From LMUY01 sp965199005 (lineage in GTDB: Bacteria; Pseudomonadota; Alphaproteobacteria; Acetobacterales; Acetobacteraceae), in NCBI GenBank assembly GCA_965199005.1, contig CBDAQK010000001.1, positions 682,001-746,000 on the forward strand: a stretch of 64,000 nt of DNA, in the 5' to 3' direction. The notes below the pieces were generated by a model that was not told the DNA's origin, did no database searches, and was given only the letters and a program-made list of their open reading frames with translations. Below, piece by piece: positions 54,012-62,555 of the stretch; the first letter of the stretch is position 1; the number at the start of each line of letters is the position of its first letter. The position numbers and the translations under genes are program-made.

Positions 54012-54773
54012 ATGAAGCTTGACGGCAAGGTCGGCATCATCACGGGCGCGGCCAACGGCATCGGCCTGGCCACGGCGGAGGCGTTCGTGGCAGGCGGCGC
54101 CCGCGTGCTTCTCGTCGACGTCCACGAAGCGGCGTTGCAGGCGATCGTGGCGCGGCTCGGTCCGGATGCAGCCGCCTACAGCGTTCTTGACGTGTCCCAC
54201 GACGACTCCGCGCAGATTTACACCGCCGAAGCGCTCAGGCGTTTCGGCCGGATCGACACTGCCGTCCTGAATGCTGGCATAGAGGGCACCGTGGCTCCGA
54301 TCGGAGCCTCTCCGCTCGCCATGTTCGACCGGCTCATGGCGGTGAACGTCCGCGGCGTCTGGCTGGGGCTGACCGCGTTGATGCCAGCGATGCACGGCCA
54401 TGGCGGCAGCATCGTCATCACGTCCTCAACGGCCGGACTGAAGGGCGCGCCGCACATGGCCCCCTACAGCACCAGCAAGCATGCCGTGGTCGGCCTCATG
54501 CGATCCGCCGCGCTCGAAGGAGCAGCCCACCGCATCCGCGTAAACACCGTCCATCCGGGCCCGATCGAGACGCGGATGATGGTGTCCATCGAAACCGGAC
54601 GCAACCCGGCCAATCGGGACGCCGCACGCACGGCCGTCACGTCGCGCATCCCTCTCAAGCGCTACGGCAAAGCGTCGGAGGTCGCCGACATGATGGTGTT
54701 CCTGGCCAGCGACGAGGCGCAGTTCTGCACGGCTACGACCTTCGTGGTGGATGGGGGGCTGCTGGCAACCTAG
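54012..54773 (+). CDS. Short-chain dehydrogenase/reductase
   Basis: A 253-residue SDR with GAANGIGLATAEAF for cofactor binding, LNAGIEG, and the catalytic Tyr-Lys in YSTSKHAVVG. An Asp at the end of the second strand (LLVDVHEA) favours NAD over NADP. It stands alone on the plus strand, with a predicted TetR site in its promoter, so it is a single-gene member of the regulon. A likely role is oxidation of a hydroxyacyl-CoA or hydroxy intermediate. It is convergent with the receptor gene at 54836. Confidence 0.9.
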   Translation: MKLDGKVGIITGAANGIGLATAEAFVAGGARVLLVDVHEAALQAIVARLGPDAAAYSVLDVSHDDSAQIYTAEALRRFGRIDTAVLNAGIEGTVAPIGASPLAMFDRLMAVNVRGVWLGLTALMPAMHGHGGSIVITSSTAGLKGAPHMAPYSTSKHAVVGLMRSAALEGAAHRIRVNTVHPGPIETRMMVSIETGRNPANRDAARTAVTSRIPLKRYGKASEVADMMVFLASDEAQFCTATTFVVDGGLLAT

Positions 54774-54835
54774 CCGGGGCAACTGGCGATTGCGGCGGCG
54801 AGCCGCCCGGCGTCGCGGCCCCACCAACGCCGGGT

Positions 54836-56107
54836 TCAATGGACCAGGCTGCAGGCCGGATCGACCGGACCCGCCGCGTCCGCACCCGGCACGCGGGAGA
54901 CGATCTTGAACACATCCCACTCGCCCCCGTTCCCCTGCGTCATCTCGCCGGGCGACTTCACCTCCGTCAGCAGCATCTCATGGAGCATGCGTCCGGTCGC
55001 CCGAACCGTTCCATCCGTCACGTAGGCATCGTTCACGGGCGTGGCGTGGACCTTGGCCGTCACTGCATCGCGGTCCGCGCTCCCCGCCGCCTTTACGGCA
55101 CGCAGGTAGGCGAGCACGGAGGAGTAGACGCCAATCTGATCCCAGGTCGGCGGCCGGCCCATTTGCTGCATATACCGGCGGGATACCGCCTCGGCCTGCG
55201 GGCTTTGCGCCCAGTAGAACGGGCTGGTCGTGGTCAGCCCCTGGGCGGTGGCCTGCCCGAGACTCCTCACTTCCGCCTCATTCATGATGACGGCGTAGAG
55301 CCGCTGCCCGCCTTGCGGCAAGCCGAACTCGTTGGCCTGCTTGACCGAGTTGATCGTGTCCGTACCCGCGTTCAGCAGGGCCACGAGCTGCGCCTTGGAT
55401 GCTTGCCCCTGCAGCAGGGCGGACGAGAAATCCGACGTGTTCAGCGCCGTCTTGACCGATCCGACGACGGTCCCTCCGGAGGCTGACACGACACGCTGGA
55501 GGTCGGCCGACATGGCTTCGCCGAACGCCGAATCGAGCTGCATGAGGAACCAGGTCTTGTTCCCGTTTGCCGCCAAAGCCCGGCCGGCGACGTTGGCTAG
55601 GCTGGTGGTGTCAAACGTCCACTGGAAGCCATAAGGGGAGCAAGACTTGCCGGAGAACACGGGCGCGCCGCCGCCGGACGTGAACAGCAATCCACCCCGG
55701 GTGCGCACAACCTCCTGGACCGCGAGCGCCACGCCAGCGTTCGGCACGTCAAAGATGGCGCTGACGTGGTCGAGGTCAACCCATTGCCGGGCGATGGCGC
55801 TGCCGACGTCCGACTTGTTCTGGTGGTCGGCGGCCACGACTTCGACGGGCATGCCGGGACTGTCGCGGTGGAAGTCCTCGATGGCGAGCTGCGCCATGAC
55901 GACCGAGCCTTGGCCGCTCGCGTCCGAGTAGGGGCCGGAACGGTCGTTCAGGATTCCAATTTTCAGCGGCGAACCGTTCTGGGCAACGGCGCCCGGTCCC
56001 GCCAGCGCCAGGCCTAGCAGCGCAGACAGCATCAGCCAGCGTCTGAACTGCTTCTGGCGCCCGCGTCCACGCAGGGCGGGGTCGCTCGTCGTTGCGGCTC
56101 TGGCCAT
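54836..56107 (-). CDS. Periplasmic solute receptor, HAAT (Peripla_BP_6) type
   Basis: A 423-residue receptor. A basic N region and a hydrophobic core (LMLSALLGLALAGPGAVAQ) form a signal peptide. The mature part starts SPLKIGILNDRSGPYSDASG, with IFDVPNAGVALAVQEV in the first lobe. GGGAGGAAGACG precedes the ATG. It is 63 bases downstream of the acyl-CoA dehydrogenase gene and probably shares its transcript, so its ligand may be the acid degraded by the module. No permease is encoded nearby. Confidence 0.88.
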   Translation of the reverse strand: MARAATTSDPALRGRGRQKQFRRWLMLSALLGLALAGPGAVAQNGSPLKIGILNDRSGPYSDASGQGSVVMAQLAIEDFHRDSPGMPVEVVAADHQNKSDVGSAIARQWVDLDHVSAIFDVPNAGVALAVQEVVRTRGGLLFTSGGGAPVFSGKSCSPYGFQWTFDTTSLANVAGRALAANGNKTWFLMQLDSAFGEAMSADLQRVVSASGGTVVGSVKTALNTSDFSSALLQGQASKAQLVALLNAGTDTINSVKQANEFGLPQGGQRLYAVIMNEAEVRSLGQATAQGLTTTSPFYWAQSPQAEAVSRRYMQQMGRPPTWDQIGVYSSVLAYLRAVKAAGSADRDAVTAKVHATPVNDAYVTDGTVRATGRMLHEMLLTEVKSPGEMTQGNGGEWDVFKIVSRVPGADAAGPVDPACSLVH

Positions 56108-56170
56108 CGTCTTCCTCCCAGGTCACGTTCTTGGTCGTTGTCGGCCGTCGCGCCAGGCGGCGCGGCGGTG

Positions 56171-57328
56171 CTACAGGGATCGCGCGATCACCAGCTTCAT
56201 GATCTCGTTGGTTCCACCGTATATCCGCGCCACCCGCGCATCGGCGGCCATGCGCGCGATCGGGTACTCGGCCATGTAGCCATAACCGCCGAATATCTGC
56301 TGGCAGGCATCGATCACCTCGAACGCAGTGTCCGTCACCCACAGCTTGGCCATTGCGGCGGCGGCGGCATCCTTCTCGCCCGCGAACAGGCGCGCCAGCA
56401 GCGTGTCCACGAACGCCCGGGCGACGGAGGCGCGCGTCTTGGCGTCCGCCAGGACGAACTGCGTATTCTGGAAATCGAGCAGCGTCTTGCCAAACGCCTT
56501 GCGCTGCTTTGCATACTCGACAGTGATCTCGACCGCACGCTCCATCTCGACCAGGGCGTTCAGCGCGACGATCATGCGCTCCCAGGCGAGATTGTTCATC
56601 AGCTGCTGGAAACCCTGGCCGGTTGCCCCGCCCAGCAGGTTTTCGGCGGGCACGAACACGTCGCTGAAGAACAGCTCCGACGTGTCCTGTCCGTGTAGCC
56701 CGAGTTTCGCCAGCGTCTTGCCCCGGCTAAAGCCGCTCGCTCCGTCCGTTTCGACCGCAAACAGCGAGAGCGCACGCGCTCCCTCACCCTCGCCGGCACG
56801 GGCTACGACCATCACGAGATTGGCATTCTGGCCGTTGCTGATGAACGTCTTCTGCCCGTTCAGGAGGTAGCCGCCCTGCACCGGCTCGGCTCGGGTCCGT
56901 ATGCCCTGCAAATCCGACCCGGTCCCGGGCTCCGTCATCGCAATCGCGGCGATCAGGTCCGCACGCGCGAGAGCCGGCAGCCAGCGGCCTTTCTGCTCCT
57001 CGGTGCCGTAGTCGAGGATATAGTGGCCGATGATGCCGGATTGGAGGCTTTGACAGATGCCGAAGCTGCCGGCCAGCCCGGCCCGGGCTAGCTCCTGCTG
57101 GATCATAGCCTCGTATGCCAACGTCGTGCCCGAGCCGCCGTACTCTTCCGGAATGCTCGGGCAGAGGAGGCCGGCTTCCCCGGCGGCTCGCCAGCTATTT
57201 CGGTCGACCTTGCCGTCGCGATACCATTGCTCGGCCTTGGGCACGAGCTCACGGTCGACGAAGCGCCTGACATGCTGTTGCATGACGGCCATTTCCCCGT
57301 CAATCCAGGGACACGCCAGTTGTTCCAT
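56171..57328 (-). CDS. Acyl-CoA dehydrogenase
   Basis: A 385-residue FAD-dependent enzyme. The FAD- and CoA-binding blocks are AIAMTEPGTGSDLQGIRTRA and GYLLNGQKTFISNGQNANLV; the C-terminal helices contain QIFGGYGYMAEYPIARMAAD and RIYGGTNEIMKLVIARSL. It introduces the alpha,beta double bond in an acyl-CoA. The start lies 13 bases downstream of a CTACC-N4-GGTAG site, a position where a bound repressor would block transcription. Confidence 0.93.
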   Translation of the reverse strand: MEQLACPWIDGEMAVMQQHVRRFVDRELVPKAEQWYRDGKVDRNSWRAAGEAGLLCPSIPEEYGGSGTTLAYEAMIQQELARAGLAGSFGICQSLQSGIIGHYILDYGTEEQKGRWLPALARADLIAAIAMTEPGTGSDLQGIRTRAEPVQGGYLLNGQKTFISNGQNANLVMVVARAGEGEGARALSLFAVETDGASGFSRGKTLAKLGLHGQDTSELFFSDVFVPAENLLGGATGQGFQQLMNNLAWERMIVALNALVEMERAVEITVEYAKQRKAFGKTLLDFQNTQFVLADAKTRASVARAFVDTLLARLFAGEKDAAAAAMAKLWVTDTAFEVIDACQQIFGGYGYMAEYPIARMAADARVARIYGGTNEIMKLVIARSL

Positions 57329-57341
57329 ATCGGACTTGATC

Positions 57342-57355
57342 CTACCCGTGGGTAG
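57342..57355. promoter_or_regulatory. Operator 3 of the TetR regulon
   Basis: CTACCCGTGGGTAG is a perfect palindrome, with arms extended to CTACCC/GGGTAG around a GT centre. It lies 13 bases upstream of the acyl-CoA dehydrogenase start. Another CTACC half-site follows at 57359. Confidence 0.72.
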
Positions 57356-57422
57356 AAACTACCGAGAAGCTCGGCGATAAGTCAATCTGGTTGGATCGCA
57401 GGCCTATGTTTGGACGCAGTGT

Positions 57423-58019
57423 TCAGCTTGCCGAAGGGGCTCGGGACATGCCGACCATGAACAGGTCGATGTAGGCGTCGGCGATGTCGCCTGGCGTCAG
57501 GCTGCCAGCCGGGCTGAACCATCTGGGGATGCCGTTGAAGGCCCCGAACAAGGCGCGGGCCGTCAGGACCGGGTCGCACGCGCGGAGGGAGCCGTCCTCT
57601 TGGCCTTCCTTGATCATGCGCCGCACGGCGCGCTCCAGGCCGCGCCGCCCGGCGGACTCCTTCGCCCGCGTCGAGGCATCGAGCGTACGGGTGTCCACCA
57701 GCACGTAGCAGCGGCCGAAATCCCCGGCCATGATGTTGGCATACGTCGTGAAGAAGCGGCGAAGCTTTCCCATGCCGCTTAGGCTGGCCTTGTTGGCCTG
57801 TTTCATGGCCGTTTCCAGTTCGTCCCGCGCCAGGAGACAGCACTGCAGCAGCAGATCGTCTTTGTTCTTGGCATAATAGTAGAGCACCGGCTTGGACACG
57901 CCGAGCCGAACCGCGAGGTTTATCATGGTCGTCTGATGATAGCCGTCCTCCGCAAACGCGAGGGCCGCCCGGCGCAGGATGTCCATGCGCTTCTCTTCAT
58001 ATCCGCCGGCCCGGTCCAT
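57423..58019 (-). CDS. TetR-family regulator of the acyl-CoA degradation module
   Basis: A 198-residue repressor. The helix-turn-helix is at residues 10-56: RMDILRRAALAFAEDGYHQT, then TMINLAVRLGVSKPVLYYYA with the usual LYYYF-like end. The C-terminal effector domain is all-helical and resembles regulators that sense acyl-CoAs. The ATG at 58019 is preceded by GAAGAGG. It lies inside the cluster whose four promoters share CTACC-N4-GGTAG; the site at 58205 is 186 bases upstream of its own start, so autoregulation is possible. Confidence 0.9.
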   Translation of the reverse strand: MDRAGGYEEKRMDILRRAALAFAEDGYHQTTMINLAVRLGVSKPVLYYYAKNKDDLLLQCCLLARDELETAMKQANKASLSGMGKLRRFFTTYANIMAGDFGRCYVLVDTRTLDASTRAKESAGRRGLERAVRRMIKEGQEDGSLRACDPVLTARALFGAFNGIPRWFSPAGSLTPGDIADAYIDLFMVGMSRAPSAS

Positions 58020-58204
58020 GGGAGCCTCTTCGCGCGTCAACGGTTGGGGCATTGATGCTGTCAAACCTCTTGGTCCTGGGTGAAGGCGCTCCGGCATGGG
58101 CGCTGCCGACGCGCAGGTTGCCATGGCCGGGGGTGTTCGCGAAGCCGAAGGGCGGTTCCGCCTACGACTGGTCCGTCGTTGACAACCGTGACACGAGCGA
58201 CATA

Positions 58205-58218
58205 CTACCGCCAGGTAG
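58205..58218. promoter_or_regulatory. Operator 4 of the TetR regulon
   Basis: CTACCGCCAGGTAG has perfect CTACC/GGTAG arms. It lies 30 bases upstream of the thiolase start, in the region between thiolase (plus) and the TetR gene (minus). Confidence 0.72.
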
Positions 58219-58248
58219 GATTGCGGCAAGCATCCCCGGGGGGCAGTC

Positions 58249-59433
58249 ATGGCGAATAAGGTTCTCGTAGCCGGCGTGGGTATGATCCCGTTCGCCAAGC
58301 CCGGCGCGGGCGACTCCTATGATGTCATGGGGGCGCAGGCGACGCGCCTTGCGCTGGCCGATGCCGGGCTGGACTACCCAGCCATACAGCAGGCGTATGC
58401 CGGCTACGTCTACGGGGACAGCACCAGCGGCCAACGCGCGCTGTATCATGTCGGCATGACCGGCATTCCGGTCATCAACGTCAACAACAACTGCTCCTCA
58501 GGCTCGACCGCCCTGTTCCTGGCACGCCAGGCTGTGACGTCCGGTGCGGCCGATTGCGTGCTCGCGGTAGGATTCGAGCAGATGCGGCCGGGTGCGCTCG
58601 GCGTCGTGTTCGATGACCGGCCAAGCGTATTTGCCCAGTTCGATGCCGCCGCGGATGCGCTCGTCGACGCACCCGGCGTTCCGCTCGCGTTGCGGCAGTT
58701 CGGCGGTGCCGGGCTCAGCCACATGAACAAGTATGGCACGCCCCTGCGCGCCTTCGCCGAGATACGCGCCAAGGCCAGCCGGCACGCGCGCAACAACCCG
58801 CGCGCCGTGTTCCGCCAGGAGGTGACGGCTGACGAGGTGCTGGCCGACAAGCCGGTCTGGCCCGGCGTGATGACCCGGCTGATGGCCTGCCCGCCTACCT
58901 GCGGTGCCGCAGCCGCGGTGCTGGTGTCCGAGGCGTTCGCCCGCCGGCATGGGTTGCCCACCGGCGTGCGCATTGCCGCCCAGGCGATGACCACGGACAC
59001 GGACAGCACCTTCGCGGCCGGCGACATGATGCAGGTGGTTGGTGCGGACATGTCGCGGGCGGCCGCGCATCAGGTGTACGAGGCGGCCGGGATCGGCCCG
59101 GACGACCTTGACGTCGTCGAGCTACACGACTGCTTCGCCCAGAACGAGCTGATCACCTACGAGGCGCTCGGGCTCTGTCCGGATGGCGCTGCCGCGCGCT
59201 TCATCGCCGATGGCGCGAACACCTATGGCGGCCGGGTCGTGACCAACCCGTCAGGCGGCCTGCTCTCCAAGGGCCATCCGCTCGGCGCCACCGGCCTCGC
59301 CCAGTGCTTCGAGCTAACGCGGCAGCTCCGCGGCGCCGCCGAAGCGACGCAGGTCGAGGGCGCGCGCCTTGCCCTGCAGCATAACCTTGGCCTCGGTGGC
59401 GCATGCGTCGTCACCCTGTATGAGGCCGCATGA
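58249..59433 (+). CDS. Thiolase-family protein (SCP2/lipid-transfer type)
   Basis: A 394-residue thiolase-fold protein. The nucleophile Cys82 is in NNNCSSGS, and the other active-site blocks are ELHDCFAQNEL and GGLLSKGHPLGATG, as in SCP-x and steroid-type thiolases. It splits a 3-ketoacyl-CoA, or performs a retro-aldol-type cleavage as in steroid side-chain degradation. GGGGGG lies before the ATG. It is the first gene of a five-gene operon, with overlaps or short gaps throughout. Confidence 0.9.
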   Translation: MANKVLVAGVGMIPFAKPGAGDSYDVMGAQATRLALADAGLDYPAIQQAYAGYVYGDSTSGQRALYHVGMTGIPVINVNNNCSSGSTALFLARQAVTSGAADCVLAVGFEQMRPGALGVVFDDRPSVFAQFDAAADALVDAPGVPLALRQFGGAGLSHMNKYGTPLRAFAEIRAKASRHARNNPRAVFRQEVTADEVLADKPVWPGVMTRLMACPPTCGAAAAVLVSEAFARRHGLPTGVRIAAQAMTTDTDSTFAAGDMMQVVGADMSRAAAHQVYEAAGIGPDDLDVVELHDCFAQNELITYEALGLCPDGAAARFIADGANTYGGRVVTNPSGGLLSKGHPLGATGLAQCFELTRQLRGAAEATQVEGARLALQHNLGLGGACVVTLYEAA

Positions 59434-59873
59434 TCGACCGCAGCCATATCGGGCGATTGCTGCCGTCGCACACGGTTGCGGTGGAGGCCGGCCGCTTGCG
59501 TCTGTTCGCTAAGGCAACGGGCGAGGACAGGCCGGAGTACCTCGACCACGCGGCCGCGCTCGCAGCCGGCTTTAGCGGCCTGCCGGCGCCCCCCACCTTT
59601 CTGTTCGCGCTGGAAAACGAGGTTCCCGATAACCTGGGATGGCTGCGCGCGATGGGACTCCAGATCGGCCGGGTACTGCATGGAGAACAATCTTTCACCT
59701 ATCGGCGGCAGGTGTTTGCAGGCGACGTGCTGACGTTCCGTCCCCATATCGTCGACATCTACGATAAGAAGGGCGGCGCCCTGGAGTTCGTGGTCCGCGA
59801 CACGGAGGTCAGCGACCACGCGGGTGCGACAGTCGCCGAGCTGCGGCACGTCGTGGTCTACCGCAATGGCTGA
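59430..59873 (+). CDS. MaoC-like hydratase, N-terminal-half type
   Basis: A 147-residue single hot-dog domain, similar to the N-terminal (structural) half of two-domain enoyl-CoA hydratases. It starts MIDRSHIGRLLPSHTVAVEA and contains GLPAPPTFLFAL and YRRQVFAGDVLTFRP, but not the D-x-N-P-x-H active-site motif. It overlaps the thiolase stop by four bases and the next MaoC gene by eight. The two small proteins probably form one heteromeric hydratase. Confidence 0.85.
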   Translation: MIDRSHIGRLLPSHTVAVEAGRLRLFAKATGEDRPEYLDHAAALAAGFSGLPAPPTFLFALENEVPDNLGWLRAMGLQIGRVLHGEQSFTYRRQVFAGDVLTFRPHIVDIYDKKGGALEFVVRDTEVSDHAGATVAELRHVVVYRNG

Positions 59874-60309
59874 CGGTGCCATCCTCGCCAGTCCCACTGC
59901 TTCGGTCGGCACGCGCCTTCCCCCGTTGGATCTGCCCCCGGTCGACCGCACGGCGCTGGCCCTGTTTGCCGGCGCGTCGGGTGACCACAACCCCGTCCAT
60001 ATCGACATCGACGCCGCCCGCCGGGCCGGGATGCCGGATGTGTTCGCCCATGGCATGTTGTCCATGGCCTATCTGGCCCGCCTGTTGACGCGCTGGATGC
60101 CGCAATCGCGGCTCCGCCGCTTCAGCGTCCGGTTCGTCGCCATCACCCACCTCGGCAACGAGGTTCGTTGCGGCGGGCGCGTGACCGCCATCGAAGACAT
60201 CGGTGGCGAGCGGTGCGCGCGGGTCGATCTTTCCGCCACCAACCAATTCGGCCAGACCAAGACGCTGGGCGAAGCGGTCGTCGCCATCGAACCCTGGTTG
60301 CCCCAGTGA
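59866..60309 (+). CDS. MaoC-like hydratase, catalytic half
   Basis: A 147-residue hot-dog domain carrying the hydratase-2 motif SGDHNPVHID and FAHGMLSMAYLARLL. The motif supplies the Asp and His that add water to an enoyl-CoA, giving the R-hydroxyacyl-CoA. It is paired with the preceding non-catalytic half, as in the ChsH1-ChsH2 enzyme of steroid side-chain catabolism. The start overlaps the previous stop, and the stop overlaps the next GTG. Confidence 0.88.
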   Translation: MADGAILASPTASVGTRLPPLDLPPVDRTALALFAGASGDHNPVHIDIDAARRAGMPDVFAHGMLSMAYLARLLTRWMPQSRLRRFSVRFVAITHLGNEVRCGGRVTAIEDIGGERCARVDLSATNQFGQTKTLGEAVVAIEPWLPQ

Positions 60310-61133
60310 GCCGGCTCGACGGCAAGGTCGCGCTGGTCACGGGCGGCGGCCGGGGCATCGGGCGGGAGATCGCGCTCAAGCTTGCCCGAGAAGGCGCAAG
60401 CGTCGTCGTAAACGATCTCGATGCCAACCCGGCGCAGGAGGTCGTGGACGCCATACGCGCCGCGGGCGGCCAGGCTATCACCTGCGCGGGCAGCGTGACT
60501 GCCCCCGATTTCGCCGAGCGTTTCGTGGGCGCCGCAACGGAGACCTACAAGGGGCTGGACATCATCGTCAACAACGCCGGCTACACCTGGGATGCCGTCG
60601 TTCAACGCATGACGGACGAGCAGTGGCATGGCTTGCTCGACGTGCACCTGACCGCGCCGTTCCGCATCCTGCGCGCGGCACAGCCGGTCATCCGTGCCCT
60701 CAGCCGTGCCGACGCTGAAGCCGGCCGGGAGGTGTTCCGCAAGGTGGTGAACATCTCCTCCATCGCCGGGTTGGGCGGCAATGCGGGCCAGGTGAACTAT
60801 GCGACCGCCAAGGCGGGCGTCATCGGCATGACCCGCACGCTCGCAAAGGAATGGGGCCGCTATAAGGTCAACGTGAACTGCGTCGCGTTCGGCCTCATAC
60901 GCACCAGGCTGACGGAGGTCCCGGCCGGAGCGGGCGGCGCCATCTCCATCGGAGGCCGTACGATCAAGGTCGGCATCAGCCAGGAGCTGCTCGAGATGTC
61001 GGAACGAATGATCCCGCTCGGCCGGACCGGCACGCCTCAGGAGGCGGCGGGCGCGGTGTTCCTATTGTGCCTGCCAGAGTCGGATTATGTCAGCGGCCAA
61101 GTCCTGGTTTGCGGCGGCGGCCTGGAGATTTGA
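60306..61133 (+). CDS. Short-chain dehydrogenase/reductase (FabG/MFE-type)
   Basis: A 275-residue SDR with GGGRGIGREIAL, NDLDANP (NAD-favouring Asp), NNAGYTWDAVV, the Ser in NISSIAGLGG and YATAKAGVIG. It most resembles the 3-hydroxyacyl-CoA dehydrogenase domain of multifunctional beta-oxidation enzymes. The product would be the 3-ketoacyl-CoA for the thiolase. The GTG start overlaps the MaoC stop (GTGA). Confidence 0.92.
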   Translation: MSRLDGKVALVTGGGRGIGREIALKLAREGASVVVNDLDANPAQEVVDAIRAAGGQAITCAGSVTAPDFAERFVGAATETYKGLDIIVNNAGYTWDAVVQRMTDEQWHGLLDVHLTAPFRILRAAQPVIRALSRADAEAGREVFRKVVNISSIAGLGGNAGQVNYATAKAGVIGMTRTLAKEWGRYKVNVNCVAFGLIRTRLTEVPAGAGGAISIGGRTIKVGISQELLEMSERMIPLGRTGTPQEAAGAVFLLCLPESDYVSGQVLVCGGGLEI

Positions 61134-61139
61134 AATGAC

Positions 61140-61775
61140 ATGAGCGCGCTGGCTGGTGGCGATGGCGCTCCGAAACCGGCTGTTGAGGTCGGTCCTCGCG
61201 TTCCGCCCCTTTCCGAACACGATCCACCGTTCCACGACCCGGCGCTCGCCGAGATCGTGCGCACCTTTGGGTATCGGCCAAACGCGCTGCTCACGATGGC
61301 GCGCAGGCCCGGGCTGCTCCCCCCGATCTTCGAGCTGCTCCGCATCGTGCTGTGGAGCGAGGGCATCGTGCCCGTCGAGTTGCGTATGCTCCTGGCCTGC
61401 GAGGCGAGCCGCGGCGCCGGTTGCGCATACACGGCGACCCACATGGTGCACGCCGCCCACCATGCCGGGGTGGATTGGGACAAGCTGGCCGCATTGCCGG
61501 AATACGGCACACACCCGCTGTTTTCGGACTGTGAACGACGCGCAATGGCGCTGGCCACGGCCGGCTCAACCCTGCCCGTTTCCGAGATGCGACAGACAGA
61601 CGTCCCGCTCAGCGAGGACGAAGTCATCGAGATCGTATCCGTTCTAGCGGCCTTTGGTTGGTTCAACCGCTGGAACAGCTTGATGCGCACCGAGATAGAA
61701 CTCGTGCCGGCGGAGGCGATCGTTCACGTGCCATGGCTGGCGGCGCTCGCCGCAGGCCCGATGCGCATACCTTGA
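61140..61775 (+). CDS. Carboxymuconolactone decarboxylase-family protein, one active-site Cys missing
   Basis: A 211-residue AhpD-like protein. The core helix reads CEASRGAGCAYTATHMVHAA. Active AhpD-type peroxidases have C-x-x-C followed by His; here Cys95 is kept but the second position is Thr98, with His101 after it. A redox-disulfide role is therefore unlikely, and a non-redox or modified function is expected. It starts six bases after the SDR stop and is the last gene of the operon. Confidence 0.8.
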   Translation: MSALAGGDGAPKPAVEVGPRVPPLSEHDPPFHDPALAEIVRTFGYRPNALLTMARRPGLLPPIFELLRIVLWSEGIVPVELRMLLACEASRGAGCAYTATHMVHAAHHAGVDWDKLAALPEYGTHPLFSDCERRAMALATAGSTLPVSEMRQTDVPLSEDEVIEIVSVLAAFGWFNRWNSLMRTEIELVPAEAIVHVPWLAALAAGPMRIP

Positions 61776-61922
61776 GAAGGTGAACCGCGTCGCGCTGCGG
61801 CGTCGCGGACCGCCCTTTCTACGAGCGTGGCCTATACCTATCCTCTGAGACCATGACTCTGCTGCGCTCTTGCCCGACGCGGCGGGAGTCCGATTCAAGA
61901 TGGCGACCACAGGAGGTTCGTC

Positions 61923-62226
61923 ATGCCAATCCCGCTCCGGGCGGATTTCGATGCATCTGAGGTGCGGGCGGCAGCTCGCCGGAGCAAGGACGGCCCACAG
62001 TCGGGGCGCTTGCTGGCGATTGCCGTAATCTGTTCCGGTGGCAGCCGCACCGAGGCGGCCCTTATTGGTGGCGTAACGCTCCAAATCGTCCGCGACTGGG
62101 TCGTCAAGTTCAACGCGCACGGTCCTGATGGTCTGATAGATCGCAAAGCACCGGGCCAACCCTCGCGACTGAACGACACCCATCGCGCCGCTCTCGCGCA
62201 GATCATTGAGAGCGGGCCCATTCCGG
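61923..62226 (+). mobile_element. IS630-family transposase, N-terminal fragment
   Basis: About 100 codons starting MPIPLRADFDASEVRAAARR and containing the helix-turn-helix GGSRTEAALIGGVTLQIVRD and FNAHGPDGLIDRKAPGQPSR, as in IS630 transposases. The homology ends at ESGPIPA near 62226, where IS701 sequence begins without a gap. AGGAGG lies before the ATG. The 147 bases upstream hold no gene that I recognise and may include the element's left end. Confidence 0.82.
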
Positions 62227-62227
62227 C

Positions 62228-62555
62228 AATAAGCAGGAACTTGGGCTTGAACACTACGAAGGACGAGGCTGGCTTGGCTTTCATCATCACGCCACGCTGT
62301 GCATCGCTGCTTACGGATTCCTGATCTCCGAAAGGGGATCGATTCCCCCCTCAGGACAATGTGGCGCCCTTCTCATCGAAGAACCTCCCTTATCCGACAG
62401 TTATCGACCCCGCGGATCCCCCAATCCGACCTGAGCGCCACGTCCCAAACTCAATCCCTTCCGTCCGTATTACTATCGCAAAGCAATTGCTCGTACAATC
62501 CTGCGCTGCCATGCTGCCAATATCAAGCACGGCGTCTCATTTTATGACAGAGTAA
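62228..62555 (+). mobile_element. IS701-family transposase, C-terminal fragment
   Basis: The frame reads NKQELGLEHYEGRGWLGFHH, then HATLCIAAYGFLISERGSIP, the conserved end of IS701 transposases. It continues with a frameshift to RPERHVPNSIPSVRITIAKQ, the usual last segment. It complements the fragment at 46475-47095, which covers the middle of a transposase of this family. Confidence 0.8.

Noticed and set aside
54794..54807. GGCGG-CGAG-CCGCC hairpin between convergent SDR and receptor genes
   Set aside because: Short stem without a T-run; such hairpins arise often by chance at this GC content.
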